From: Aliiglaciecola sp. M165
Lineage (GTDB): Bacteria > Pseudomonadota > Gammaproteobacteria > Enterobacterales > Alteromonadaceae
Direction of reading: 5' to 3'
Length of the DNA: 64,000 nucleotides
Assembly: GCF_007197995.1 (NCBI RefSeq)
Contig: NZ_VKKH01000001.1
Location: 372,001-436,000, forward strand
Both the position numbers and the translations under genes were made by a program. Positions 37,541 to 47,313 of the stretch are shown one piece after another. Under the pieces are notes generated by a model. That model made no database searches. It was not told the DNA's origin and saw nothing but the letters and a program-made list of their open reading frames with translations. The number at the start of each line of letters is the position of its first letter. Positions within the stretch are counted from its first letter, which is position 1.

Positions 37541-37927
37541 TTAAGCAAAAATGGGGGGTTTGAACTGAGATAAGGCATGTGCATCGAGCACAGTATGTAA
37601 CACTTCCGATATTGAATGAGAATCTATCAAAAAATCTTGGATGGAATCATTAGCAAGAAGCGCATTGGAAAAACCAGTACTCATTGGGCACTGACAGTTT
37701 TCTCCACAACAATCTCCAGACAAATTCATTGAATGAGTGCTCTCGTCTGTACTGACGTTGTCACCATGCATCATATGACGGTCATGTGAGTCACTTGCAG
37801 TGGATTTTAGACTTTCAACTTTGAGTTCTTGTGAATTTGGCATTTCACACGCCATAACAGGCACAGCGAAGCTTTGCATTACAAGCAAAACAACAATCGC
37901 AAAACCTATTAAGGATTGAACTCTCAT
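37541..37927 (-). CDS. Small exported Cys/His/Met-rich protein, CopL-like
   Basis: 128 residues with an N-terminal signal (about 1-27, VPVMAC). The mature part is rich in metal ligands: SHDRHMMHGDN, then GDCCGENCQCPMSTG. Position at the head of the cus operon and composition recall CopL-type proteins that help copper response. The family assignment is tentative; the metal-binding role is inferred from the Cys cluster. A 104-bp gap separates it from cusC, so it may share the promoter. Confidence 0.65.
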   Translation of the reverse strand: MRVQSLIGFAIVVLLVMQSFAVPVMACEMPNSQELKVESLKSTASDSHDRHMMHGDNVSTDESTHSMNLSGDCCGENCQCPMSTGFSNALLANDSIQDFLIDSHSISEVLHTVLDAHALSQFKPPIFA

Positions 37928-38013
37928 GTAAATCTCTCTAAAAAAATATTCCCAATACAGGGTTCTTAGAGTTTAGATGAAATATCGCTGGCTTCCAAGT
38001 GTCATCTAGTTCA

Positions 38014-38811
38014 CTAATGTGCTGATGTTGTCTTTATCAGGGCCTTTAGCTCGTTAGACAGAAAATTCGCATGCTCTGACCATCGCGAGTTTTTGGATAC
38101 GGCAATGTACACACCTCTTTTTTCCTCCACAGTGAAATTGCTTTGTACTAACACCCCTTGCTTATCAAAATCTGCCACGATTTCTGGCGTTAGCGACCGT
38201 TCAACAATAATAGTGTCAACACGTTTATTTATCGCCATACTTAATAAATTTTGATGATTGATGAGTGGTATTTTTTTAAGACCACTGCTTAAGTCAAATC
38301 TTGAAAAGTAGATATTTCCTCGCACATGCCCAACATCAAGCGGCAGTAAATCTTCAAAAGAATTAATCACAAAACGCGCGTTTTTGTGTTTGTAAAACCG
38401 AAATTTTGCGTTTTGAATAACATAAGGAGGATCAAGATAAATCAGGAAACTTTGTCTTTGAGGCGTAAGGTACAAGTGATCAACAATGTCTGCCTGACCA
38501 CTTTCAAGCAACTTTAAACACCTTGCCCAAGGGCAGTATAAAATCTCAAGTTTTACATTAAGCCGGTCTATTAATTGATCGATAACAGGTTGTTCTGCCA
38601 ATTCAATCGAACCATGATCGTGAGTTTGTTCTTTTACGAGTTTAATGATGGCAGGTAACTCATCTGCAAAACTGTTATTAATCGGTAACGAAAAAACGAA
38701 AATTGCTGTTACCAAGCAGATGTTTTTAATGCGAAGACTGTATTTTCGATTTCTGAACAAGATGTCTTCCTGGTTACCAACAGGTATCATGAAGATATTA
38801 AGTATATGCAC
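38014..38811 (-). CDS. Periplasmic solute-binding-like protein (SBP family 3)
   Basis: Up to 265 residues: a signal peptide (hydrophobic CLVTAIFVFSLP, cut near NSFA) and a two-lobed binding-protein domain with LLESGQADIVDHLYLTPQRQ, LIYLDPPYVIQ and KRGVYIAVSKNSRWSEH. Such orphan proteins, found without ABC permease genes, are common in Alteromonadales. The start is uncertain: the GTG at 38811 and ATG at 38790 lack ribosome-binding sites, while a TTG at 38760 is preceded by AGGAAG at good distance and still leaves a full signal peptide. Confidence 0.72.
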   Translation of the reverse strand: MHILNIFMIPVGNQEDILFRNRKYSLRIKNICLVTAIFVFSLPINNSFADELPAIIKLVKEQTHDHGSIELAEQPVIDQLIDRLNVKLEILYCPWARCLKLLESGQADIVDHLYLTPQRQSFLIYLDPPYVIQNAKFRFYKHKNARFVINSFEDLLPLDVGHVRGNIYFSRFDLSSGLKKIPLINHQNLLSMAINKRVDTIIVERSLTPEIVADFDKQGVLVQSNFTVEEKRGVYIAVSKNSRWSEHANFLSNELKALIKTTSAH

Positions 38812-38830
38812 GAAAGTAAAATACTCAATA

Positions 38831-38852
38831 AAAACCCCGCCAGTTGGCGGGG
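38831..38852 (-). terminator. Rho-independent terminator of the large lipoprotein gene
   Basis: On the minus strand CCCCGCC-AACT-GGCGGGG (7-bp GC arms, 4-nt loop) is followed directly by TTTTTATT. It lies ~30 bp after the stop of the 803-residue lipoprotein gene. Confidence 0.92.
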
Positions 38853-38880
38853 CTTAGCAAATCAAGTCCGCTTTAAAAAA

Positions 38881-41292
38881 TTAATCCAAACTTCCCCTAT
38901 CCAGAGTTTCTTGCCATGCATCTGGATAGTCGCTTAGGTTTATTCTCTCCAACATTTGCAACCTAGGTTGTATGACGAAGAGGGTGTTGTAGGGTGCGTC
39001 AGGATTGCTTGGATCAGTGGAAGACAATTGAGCATCGTGTTCAACCACATAAATGCGACCATTCTCATCCACCGTAACAATATGCCATTCTCTTTGGCGA
39101 AGAGATTGCCCCTCAAATCTGTTAAATTCGTAAACTATATTATTGCCTGTTTGAGACCAAGACCAATCCATCGAGTCCTGTGTGAAATACTGTAGTTCTG
39201 TGGACTCAGCGAAACCAGTTGAAAAAACGCGTCTCATCGTAAAGTTGTCTCTAAGGTGAAAGGAAAATATGTAATCTAGGTCTAATAAATCACCATCCCA
39301 ATTTTGACCGTCATCGGCATTGATTAGCGTGGTATAAACAAAAGGCAAATCGCCGGTCAAAGAAGAAGCTTGTAGATCATTGCTTTCATCAAACTTTGCC
39401 ATTTTTGCCGTATAGATTGAAACGAGACGGTTGTTTTGAAAATACCTAACCTGGGCAGAATATTCGATGCCATTGCTAATAAAAGGGGTGAATTCAAACC
39501 TTTCAGAATCTGAGCTTAAGGTTATTACCCCTTCGGAGATTGAAGATACAAACTGCCCTCCACTGAACTGGCCGGCCGCAGAGCCATCATCAAAAATGGT
39601 AACGATTTCCATTTTTTCACCTTGGCCAAAATCAGGGTCTGTATCAATGCCTAATACTTGACCAATGTATTCATAAACCAGAGGCAGTGCCCATTTACCA
39701 ACTAAATCAGCCGCTGTCATGTCTTTAACAATGGATTCTACGCCAGCGAACACATCACGGTTTTGCGAATCTGATGAATCTAGTGAGAAAGAGACACCCT
39801 CTATGATATCGATTTTCTCTTGTTCAGTAGTTTCTATGACAACCTGCAATGGAGTACCACTTGCGATAAGTTTAAACGTTTGGGAAACAATACGTTGAGT
39901 GGACAAATACTGTCCACCGTCAAACAAACCATTTTGAATTAACGATTCAATCTCCGTGACTGCGTCAGCACCAAATCGTGCAGAAATTACGGGCGGATCA
40001 TAAAATTCAATATTCTCAGACCCATTTCCATCTTCAAAAGAAAGGTGCAATTGACCATTTTCTACTACCCAAGTGAAAGGGTAATAATGCTCAAGCTGGT
40101 TAAAGTTCTCTGCATGGTAAACACCGGTGCCATCTGCATTAAATTCATAATTAACGCCACGATAGTAAACAAAGCCATCACGCAGTTCATCATTCACTGT
40201 GGTAATGATTTTCCCTGCAACCATGTCGGCGGTGAACTGCTGAGCAACATTGGGGTCATTGATGGTTTCAGTGATGGCTACATTCAGATCTTCTGTGTAG
40301 CTGGCTAATGGGTTGCCTTGCTCATCAACTCTACCCGTTTGTGCGAGATAGCTACTGACAGCCTCTTCAACATTTTCTACCACATCATTTCGCAGTTGAG
40401 AAAATGTGGTTTGGCCTTGCTGCACTTCGTAGTCAGGGTTATCTACAAGAAGTTTGATAAAGGCAGCTGTTTCCAGCAGACGGGTTGAACCAACTCTGGC
40501 AATGATTTCCCGGAATACTTCTGCATTGGCTGGAAGGGTATTCTCGTTATTCTCAAGGGCTAACAAATAGGCTGCAGTTGAAAGATGCGTTACGTTGACC
40601 GCGCGCAATTGCTCCGGCGTGATCTGTCTATCTTCCAGCGCTAATTGCAAGACTTCGTTAACGTTACCAAGGTAGCTGGTAAGTTCAATAAACTGCTGCT
40701 GATTGTCTTGTGCACCAACGGCAGATAAAACGACTTGAGAGGTTAATTCACGGATCACGATTGGTAACTGGTATTCACCATTTTGATCAGCGACCGTTTC
40801 AAAAACTTCACCGCCTAGTTGCAATGTCACTGTGGCGCCGGCAATAGGACTGTCTGTAACGATACCCGATAGGGTGGCCGTTTGTTCGTTTTGCAAAGTA
40901 ACTTGAGCTTCAGCGGTTAATTCACTGTCGCTGATTTCATAGGTCATTGAATCAGTTCCTACATGCCCTGCATTGGGCGTGTAAACCAATTGACCATTTG
41001 CAATGGAAACTGTGCCGTTCGTTGGCTCTTGCACTATCCGCAATATGGTTAAGGTATCGTTTTCTCCATCGCTGTCATTTGCCAATACGTCAATGGTGAC
41101 CGACAAATTATCGCGGGCAGAAGCCTGATCATTTGTGGCAACAGGCGCTGTATTTGGTGGTGGAGGTGGTGGTGGCGGAGGAGGAGTAGGCTCTCCACCA
41201 CCGCCGCTGCATGCGGTCAACGTTGTGGACATCAACAACCCGAGCATTGTTAACTTAAACGGATTGATCTTTTTAAAGTTATTATTTCCCAT
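38881..41292 (-). CDS. Large surface lipoprotein with Ig-like and carboxypeptidase-regulatory-like domains
   Basis: 803 residues. The lipobox LTAC makes Cys28 the lipidated residue, followed by GGGG and a run of ten prolines. An Ig-like/cadherin-like domain (about 50-140: IDVLANDSDGENDTLTI, then LVYTPNAGHVGTDSMTYEIS) is followed by a beta-sandwich repeat (about 145-215: LSGIVTDSPIAGATVTL). The remaining ~580 residues have no domain I recognise and are rich in Tyr/Phe/Asp. Likely anchored to the outer membrane and exposed. Single gene with its own terminator. Confidence 0.85.
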   Translation of the reverse strand: MGNNNFKKINPFKLTMLGLLMSTTLTACSGGGGEPTPPPPPPPPPPNTAPVATNDQASARDNLSVTIDVLANDSDGENDTLTILRIVQEPTNGTVSIANGQLVYTPNAGHVGTDSMTYEISDSELTAEAQVTLQNEQTATLSGIVTDSPIAGATVTLQLGGEVFETVADQNGEYQLPIVIRELTSQVVLSAVGAQDNQQQFIELTSYLGNVNEVLQLALEDRQITPEQLRAVNVTHLSTAAYLLALENNENTLPANAEVFREIIARVGSTRLLETAAFIKLLVDNPDYEVQQGQTTFSQLRNDVVENVEEAVSSYLAQTGRVDEQGNPLASYTEDLNVAITETINDPNVAQQFTADMVAGKIITTVNDELRDGFVYYRGVNYEFNADGTGVYHAENFNQLEHYYPFTWVVENGQLHLSFEDGNGSENIEFYDPPVISARFGADAVTEIESLIQNGLFDGGQYLSTQRIVSQTFKLIASGTPLQVVIETTEQEKIDIIEGVSFSLDSSDSQNRDVFAGVESIVKDMTAADLVGKWALPLVYEYIGQVLGIDTDPDFGQGEKMEIVTIFDDGSAAGQFSGGQFVSSISEGVITLSSDSERFEFTPFISNGIEYSAQVRYFQNNRLVSIYTAKMAKFDESNDLQASSLTGDLPFVYTTLINADDGQNWDGDLLDLDYIFSFHLRDNFTMRRVFSTGFAESTELQYFTQDSMDWSWSQTGNNIVYEFNRFEGQSLRQREWHIVTVDENGRIYVVEHDAQLSSTDPSNPDAPYNTLFVIQPRLQMLERINLSDYPDAWQETLDRGSLD

Positions 41293-41423
41293 GTACTGCT
41301 TCCCTTTGATCTAGATTTGTATGCAATGACAACATTGCCAGCGGAGATTCTAAAGTAAGTGGTTTAAAAAATAAAATAATGCCTTAAAAACCGAACTCTT
41401 AACGTCGGTTCAGTAAGAGAAGA

Positions 41424-42770
41424 CTAAGCAATCTGTGCATTAGTTTTTGCATACGGTAACCAACACTCTGCAATGCACCCTGATTGATCGCTGCGGTTAA
41501 TCAATCGCAACGTGCCATTATGCGCTTCGGCAATTTGGCGGCACAAAAACAGCCCAATGCCGTTGCCGTCTGGTTTGGTTGTGTAAAAGGGGACAAAGAG
41601 GTTGTCTGAACTGGGAAGACCAATGCCTTGGTCAATAATTTGAATTCGAACACCTTGATTAAAACCTTGCCACTGTATGCTCACCGGAGTTTTTGCGCTT
41701 GAGGCCTCCACGGCATTTTTCATTAGATTTATCAAAAGCTGCTGAAGCTGATCTGGGTCAACGTCTATTGCCAAAGGTTCTGTGTTTTTGATCGCAAACT
41801 CGCCTTCCAATAATTCGCTCAGCCCTTGCACCAATTGCAGTAAGTCGGTTTTGCGTTTTTCAGGTGTGGGTAATTTGGCAAGTTTTGTATAGGCTTCAGT
41901 AAACTTCAGGAGACTTTTACTTCGTTCCTGCATCAGCGATAGGGCTTTTTCGTAACTTTGATGCCAGGCCTGTGTCTTTTCATCATACAAACGCGTTATT
42001 AAGGTCTCGCTTACCGAAATCATTGAGGCCAGAGAGTTATTTAACTCATGACCCAGCACTCTTATCAAACGAAGCCATGCACTCCGCTCTTCCTCTCTGA
42101 GCGTTCGAGACAAGTCATTCACCAATAGCAATGAATAGCGCTGTTCGCCCTGGATAAAATAGTTTTTACGCAATTCCCACCGGCCGCCGCGACTTGGAAA
42201 CCAATGTTCTACCACATCTCCTGAAGCATGCTCAATTAGTTGGTTTAAGTGCAGTTGTATTAAGTTCATACCCAATAACGAAGACTTGGATTTGGCAAAC
42301 AGCTCACATCCCATGTCATTGATGTTTTTCAAGATATCATTGCGATCAAATACAAATACGGGAACATCGAATTCAGCAAGGAGTTTGTCGAGCAATATGT
42401 CTGTTTCAACAAATTGCAGGCGTTTTTTTTGGTGACCTTCTGCCAGAAGGTTAATCTCTCGATAAACATCGCTCCAGGCACTGTCTGAATTTTGCGCGGC
42501 TATTCTCATGCTGTAGTCGCCCATACGCAGACTTTCGATCACATTGGCCAGACTATAAAAATGCCGTTCCAAAACACTTTTTATATGAAAGGCAATCAAT
42601 AACCAAACAACCACGATTAAGGGAATAAAAGTGAAGACGCTCAGCCAACTAGCTTCGGCGTACCAAAATAGAAAAATAACCACTATTAGGAATACTGAAC
42701 CCATGAGTAACACCCATCGAAAAATCGTGGTTTCAAGGGTGTGAGATGGTTTATCGAGTTTTACATCCAA
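41424..42770 (-). CDS. Sensor histidine kinase, NtrY-like
   Basis: 448 residues. Two membrane helices (about 18-35, 42-62), a HAMP-like linker, a PAS-like region (about 120-215), a dimerisation domain with phospho-His241 in VLGHELNNSLASM and a full ATPase domain: N-box LINLMKNAVEAS, G1 IIDQGIGLP, G2 GNGIGLFLCRQIAEAHNG. It should phosphorylate the sigma-54 response regulator whose stop is 9 bp upstream of its TTG start; AAAGGA overlapping the regulator stop serves as ribosome-binding site. Last gene of a five-gene operon with an ABC exporter. Confidence 0.91.
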   Translation of the reverse strand: MDVKLDKPSHTLETTIFRWVLLMGSVFLIVVIFLFWYAEASWLSVFTFIPLIVVVWLLIAFHIKSVLERHFYSLANVIESLRMGDYSMRIAAQNSDSAWSDVYREINLLAEGHQKKRLQFVETDILLDKLLAEFDVPVFVFDRNDILKNINDMGCELFAKSKSSLLGMNLIQLHLNQLIEHASGDVVEHWFPSRGGRWELRKNYFIQGEQRYSLLLVNDLSRTLREEERSAWLRLIRVLGHELNNSLASMISVSETLITRLYDEKTQAWHQSYEKALSLMQERSKSLLKFTEAYTKLAKLPTPEKRKTDLLQLVQGLSELLEGEFAIKNTEPLAIDVDPDQLQQLLINLMKNAVEASSAKTPVSIQWQGFNQGVRIQIIDQGIGLPSSDNLFVPFYTTKPDGNGIGLFLCRQIAEAHNGTLRLINRSDQSGCIAECWLPYAKTNAQIA

Positions 42771-42779
42771 GATTTTCAG

Positions 42780-44150
42780 TCATCCTTTCAAATCTAGATC
42801 GTTTAAATCCTCATATTTATCTAACCGACGATACAGTGCAGCGCGAGAAATGCCAAGCTTTTCAGCAGCCAGTAAAATATTGCCATCACTTGATTTGATT
42901 GCGTTGGAAATCAGCAGTTTCTCAGCTTCCTCCAGGGTCATCTGAGTCAAATCCGATTGTTTTGTTGACGACGTTAAACCTAAGTCTTCTGCAACGATTG
43001 ACTGAGCCGACGCCATCAGTACCGCCCGCTCTATGCAGTGGGACAACTCTCTGACATTTCCCGGCCAGGAGTGCTGAATAAGTGCTTTTTTAGCATCATC
43101 AGACAAGTCAAGTTCTGGACGTCGATACTTTGATTTCAATTTATTCAGGAATGACTCAGCTAGCGGCACTATGTCAGCATTTCGCTTGCGAAGAGGTGGT
43201 ATTTCAATTGTGATGGTATTTAGTCTGTATAGAAGATCCTGGCGAAACCGACCTTCTTCAACCTCTAAGCCAAAATCAACATTACTTGCCGATATTATTC
43301 TCACATCCGCTTTTTTCGTTTTAGAAGAACCGAGCTGTTCAAATTCCCCAGATTCAAGCACTCTTAACATTTTGCCTTGCAATGCCATGGGAATATTTGC
43401 AATTTCATCTAAAAACAAAGTGCCTTTGTCTGCCATTTCAAAACGCCCCATGCGATTCGCCTTGGCATCGGTAAAAGCACCTTTTTGATGACCGAATAAC
43501 TCACTTTCAAAAAGTGAATCGGAGAGTGCTCCCATATTCACACTCACCATTGGGGCGTTATTTCGTGGACTTAGGTTATGTATCAGGGTTGCAAACAGGC
43601 TTTTTCCAACACCACTTTCTCCTGTGAGCAAAATATTGGCATCGCTCGAAGCCGTGCGTTCTATAAGCTGCATGACTGGCTGCATGGCTTCGTCCACCGC
43701 TATGACGCTTTCAGACGTCTGCGGTTTCTTGGCTAGCTCGGTCAAGCGGCGATTGTTTAATTTTTCTTGGGCAAGGGAAATGTGGTTATTTATAAGTGAA
43801 AGTAAACGCGCGTTATTCCAGGGTTTCTCGATAAAATCATTAGCACCTGATTTTATCGCAGAAACACTAAGTTCGATGTTTGCCCACGCTGTCATGACAA
43901 TGATGGGCAACGCTTGATCGATTAGACGAATCTGTTTTATTAACGCAATTCCCTCATCTCCAGATGTGGTGTCTTTCGCGTAGTTCATGTCCATCAGCAC
44001 TAAGTCAAAGCTTTGCTTATCCAAGACATGCAGCGCACTCTGCGGCGTATCGACCTCCGTTATTTCGAACCCTTCGGGTTCAAGCAATAAGGCTAGCGAT
44101 TGGCGTATGTGCGCTTGGTCATCAGCAATGAGTATTCTAGTGTTAGGCAT
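42780..44150 (-). CDS. Sigma-54-dependent response regulator, NtrC family
   Basis: 456 residues. Receiver (about 4-120) with phosphoacceptor Asp54 in DLVLMDMNYAKD. AAA+ domain (about 155-385) with Walker A LLTGESGVGKS and Walker B GTLFLDEIANIP. The sigma-54-contact loop reads GAFTDA rather than the canonical GAFTGA. A Fis-type HTH closes the protein (about 410-450: LLAAEKLGISRAALYRRLDK). It activates sigma-54 promoters; a good candidate lies before its own operon at 48631-48646. It overlaps nothing and lies 19 bp after the permease gene. Confidence 0.92.
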   Translation of the reverse strand: MPNTRILIADDQAHIRQSLALLLEPEGFEITEVDTPQSALHVLDKQSFDLVLMDMNYAKDTTSGDEGIALIKQIRLIDQALPIIVMTAWANIELSVSAIKSGANDFIEKPWNNARLLSLINNHISLAQEKLNNRRLTELAKKPQTSESVIAVDEAMQPVMQLIERTASSDANILLTGESGVGKSLFATLIHNLSPRNNAPMVSVNMGALSDSLFESELFGHQKGAFTDAKANRMGRFEMADKGTLFLDEIANIPMALQGKMLRVLESGEFEQLGSSKTKKADVRIISASNVDFGLEVEEGRFRQDLLYRLNTITIEIPPLRKRNADIVPLAESFLNKLKSKYRRPELDLSDDAKKALIQHSWPGNVRELSHCIERAVLMASAQSIVAEDLGLTSSTKQSDLTQMTLEEAEKLLISNAIKSSDGNILLAAEKLGISRAALYRRLDKYEDLNDLDLKG

Positions 44151-44169
44151 AGGTTAAACGTCTTATTTT

Positions 44170-46563
44170 TTATTCATATTGTAAAGCTTGTTGGGGATGA
44201 ACTCTGGTCGCTCGTCGGGCAGGTATCCAGGTAGCAAATAGCCCAACTAGAAACAACACAATAGGAACCGCCGCAAAGGTTATTGGATCCAAGGTATTCA
44301 CTCCATAGAGTACACTAGCGATAAATTGACTGAAAATAAATGCCAGTATCATGCCGACTATCGCCCCTACTAAAACGGGTCGCGCTGTATCTCGAATAAT
44401 CCAGCGTTTAATGACGTTGGGCCTTGCGCCGATGGCCATGCGAATGCCAATTTCGTTAGTGCGTTGACTAACCATGTTGTCGCTAATGCCGTAAACGCCT
44501 ATGCTGGCTAACAATAATGCTATAGCAGCAAAAATGGCCAAAACGGTTAACAGCAATTTTTCTTCGACAATAGAAGTACGGGTCAACTCTTCTAAGGTTT
44601 CGATTAGGATCATGGGCGCCGTCGCTTCCAATTGAATAGAGGTCTGAAGCATATGATTTTTAATCGCGCCAATAGAATCCGCGTCTGTTTTTACCAAAAC
44701 CGTCATACCTGGATAGTTTAGTTGTGTGATCGGCAAGAAAAATTCAGCTACGGGTGCTGCCCTCAGGCCACGATGTTTAACATTTCCCACCACGCCGACA
44801 ACAGTATGGTCCCCGCCCATCCATTCAGGCAAACTTAAAATATTGCCGATTACCTGTTGATTTGGCCAGGCCTGTTCCGCAAGTTTTTGGTTTATTACAA
44901 CCACTTTGGGACTTTCTTTGGTATCCCGTAAATCAAACTCACGACCTTCGAGCAAAGGAATTTCTAACAGATTGAAATATCCACTGGTAATGGTGCGAAC
45001 ATGACCAGATGGTTCTTCGCCTCGAGGTACTGATGGCGCACCAGGGAATGAATAGTTAATTGAAAAATCGATGCCAGTTCTTCCCATTGGCATAGTAGAC
45101 GTACCCGCCACTTCTAAAATTTTGGGGTGTTGTTTCAAGGTTTCTACAACGTTAAACCAAAAACCGGCGCGAGTAGGTTGTGGCTCAAAATTATCAGGTA
45201 GCCAAATATGTCCTGTCACAACATTAGTTGTATTGAATCCGGTGGCTTGGTTAGACAATTGAATATAACTTCGCATAAGTAGCCCAGCGCAAATAAGCAA
45301 TACAACTGCCACACAGACTTCACCAGAGACAAGCAATCGACGTACGCGCTGACTTTTTTCGTCACCGGTTACCTTGCGCCCGGCAGATTTAATCGCATCG
45401 GATAGTTTGTTGGGATTAACAATCGAGTATGCAGGGATCAATGTGGTTGCAAGGGTCGATAAAGTAATCAGTACCATTACAGCAATAACTGTATTGTGAT
45501 CAATACCGACCTCATACAACCTCGGAAGTCTTGAACCCATTAGACTCTGAATCCATTCGATCGACCAAGCCGAAAGTAATAGCCCCAATATTCCGCCAAC
45601 TGAACATAAAAGTAAGCTTTCAGTTAGCAGCTGACGCAGCAGCCGTGAGCGAGAAGCACCCACAGATACCCGTACTGCAAGTTCTTGAGTTCGATTGGCG
45701 TATTGTGCAAAAGTTAAATTGACCACATTTAACACAGCAATTAGGAAAACGGCGAGTACTGAAGCCAATAACAGATACAGGGAAGGCTTGGAATCACCCA
45801 CTATCCGTTCTAGGATGGGCACATAATGAATTTCCCATACGTAATCTGTGTCTCCTCCGGACTGATTGATAAGACGCTGAATACCAGCAGATTGTTGCTT
45901 GGCTTGTTCTACATTCAGGCCTGATTGGAACCTGCTAACGACCAACACGGGTCTATCCAGCTGGTCAATAGGCATCCATAAATCGACCGATGTATAGCCT
46001 GTACTGGAGTAATTCGGTGGCATCACACCGATAACCTGAAAATCCTGATTGTTAAGTTTTATCATTCGATTGAGGATGTCAGGATCGCCGCTGAAATCTC
46101 GCTGCCAAACCTTGTGACTGATAAGCAGTGATTGAGTGTTGATATCGCTTTGCTCGTACCATCTTCCTAAGAATGGCTTAACGCCAAACATCGACAAGTA
46201 ATTGTGGCTGGTAATAAGCATCGTCAGCGGTTTTTGTTGCTCTCCTTGGGCAAGCGTCGCTTGATCAAATGCGTAGTAGGCCATTTCTTTTAACGGCGAT
46301 TGTGTATCTTGTATCTGTTTATAAAAATCGAGGTTGAAGCTGTTATTCAATTCGTTCTTCTTCACATTCATTGTACCGACAAACACCAGCTCCTCAGCAT
46401 TTGGAAACGGCAAAGGTTTGAGTAACACGTTGTTTACAAGGGTAAACATCGCGGTAGTGATTCCAATACCCAGTGCCAGAGTCAAAATGGCGATGAACGA
46501 AAAAATGGGGCTAGCTTTCAAACTACGAAAACCAAATTCAATGTCCCCTAATAACCTTTCCAT
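44170..46563 (-). CDS. ABC transporter permease, duplicated MacB/FtsX (ADOP-like)
   Basis: 797 residues, two FtsX-like modules in one chain. Each has a MacB periplasmic core domain and an FtsX helix set, giving about eight membrane helices. The start has the pattern SLKASPIFSFIAILTLALG then NNVLLKPLPFPNAEELV, a signature of 'acidobacterial duplicated orphan permeases'; the end is ARRATRVHPQQALQYE. Unlike orphan members it sits with its own ATPase and adaptor. MacB-type complexes move substrates from periplasm outward rather than across the inner membrane. Substrate unknown; toxic peptide, lipid or antibiotic are possible. Confidence 0.9.
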   Translation of the reverse strand: MERLLGDIEFGFRSLKASPIFSFIAILTLALGIGITTAMFTLVNNVLLKPLPFPNAEELVFVGTMNVKKNELNNSFNLDFYKQIQDTQSPLKEMAYYAFDQATLAQGEQQKPLTMLITSHNYLSMFGVKPFLGRWYEQSDINTQSLLISHKVWQRDFSGDPDILNRMIKLNNQDFQVIGVMPPNYSSTGYTSVDLWMPIDQLDRPVLVVSRFQSGLNVEQAKQQSAGIQRLINQSGGDTDYVWEIHYVPILERIVGDSKPSLYLLLASVLAVFLIAVLNVVNLTFAQYANRTQELAVRVSVGASRSRLLRQLLTESLLLCSVGGILGLLLSAWSIEWIQSLMGSRLPRLYEVGIDHNTVIAVMVLITLSTLATTLIPAYSIVNPNKLSDAIKSAGRKVTGDEKSQRVRRLLVSGEVCVAVVLLICAGLLMRSYIQLSNQATGFNTTNVVTGHIWLPDNFEPQPTRAGFWFNVVETLKQHPKILEVAGTSTMPMGRTGIDFSINYSFPGAPSVPRGEEPSGHVRTITSGYFNLLEIPLLEGREFDLRDTKESPKVVVINQKLAEQAWPNQQVIGNILSLPEWMGGDHTVVGVVGNVKHRGLRAAPVAEFFLPITQLNYPGMTVLVKTDADSIGAIKNHMLQTSIQLEATAPMILIETLEELTRTSIVEEKLLLTVLAIFAAIALLLASIGVYGISDNMVSQRTNEIGIRMAIGARPNVIKRWIIRDTARPVLVGAIVGMILAFIFSQFIASVLYGVNTLDPITFAAVPIVLFLVGLFATWIPARRATRVHPQQALQYE

Positions 46564-46572
46564 ATGCGCCTC

Positions 46573-47292
46573 CTATTGATTTGCTGCCATGGGATGAAGA
46601 GGAATTTGCTCGTCTACCATTTTGCCGTCGAATAATTGCACCACACGATCCGTAAGATCGGCGTAGCGCGTATCGTGGGTCACCATGCAAATCGTCGTGC
46701 CTTGTTGATTAAGGTCACTGAGTAACTGGATGACCGCCTCACCATTCTTAGAATCCAGATTCCCAGTTGGTTCATCCGCAAGCAACAGTGTGGGCTCACT
46801 GACCAAGGCTCTGGCAACCGCAACACGCTGTTGTTGCCCGCCAGATAATTGTCCAGGGAAATGCCGATTACGGTGACTCATACCAACTTTTTCTAACGCA
46901 ACGTTTACTTTTTCAAGACGTTGGGATTTGGACATGTCATCACGATAAGTAAGTGGCAATTCAACGTTCTCAAACACACTCAGGTTGCCGATTAGATTGA
47001 AGGCCTGGAACACGAAGCCTATGGATTCGCAACGAAGACGGGCACGTTGGTCTAAATCCAAATTTTCAGTGGATTGCCCGTTAATTAAATAGCTACCTGA
47101 GCTGGGCACATCCAGTAGGCCTAAAATGGACAACAATGTCGATTTTCCGCACCCTGAGGGCCCGGCTATAGATAAAAATTCGCCTTTTTGAATATCGAAA
47201 CCAATGTTAGACAAGGCATGGGTTTCGATTTCATCTGTTCGAAAAACCTTGCTCACATTTTGAAGTGAAATGATTGTGTTTGAATTCGTCAT
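46573..47292 (-). CDS. ABC transporter ATP-binding protein, MacB/LolD type
   Basis: 239 residues, a complete nucleotide-binding domain: Walker A GPSGCGKST, Q-loop region GFVFQAFNLIGNLSVFENVE, signature LSGGQQQRVAVARAL, Walker B LLLADEPTGNLD and H-loop TICMVTHDTRYA. This is the MacB/LolD/FtsE class that powers mechanotransmission permeases. It lies 9 bp before the permease gene and 21 bp after the adaptor gene. Confidence 0.94.
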   Translation of the reverse strand: MTNSNTIISLQNVSKVFRTDEIETHALSNIGFDIQKGEFLSIAGPSGCGKSTLLSILGLLDVPSSGSYLINGQSTENLDLDQRARLRCESIGFVFQAFNLIGNLSVFENVELPLTYRDDMSKSQRLEKVNVALEKVGMSHRNRHFPGQLSGGQQQRVAVARALVSEPTLLLADEPTGNLDSKNGEAVIQLLSDLNQQGTTICMVTHDTRYADLTDRVVQLFDGKMVDEQIPLHPMAANQ

Positions 47293-47313
47293 GAGGGTCT
47301 CCGAGTTTGCTGT

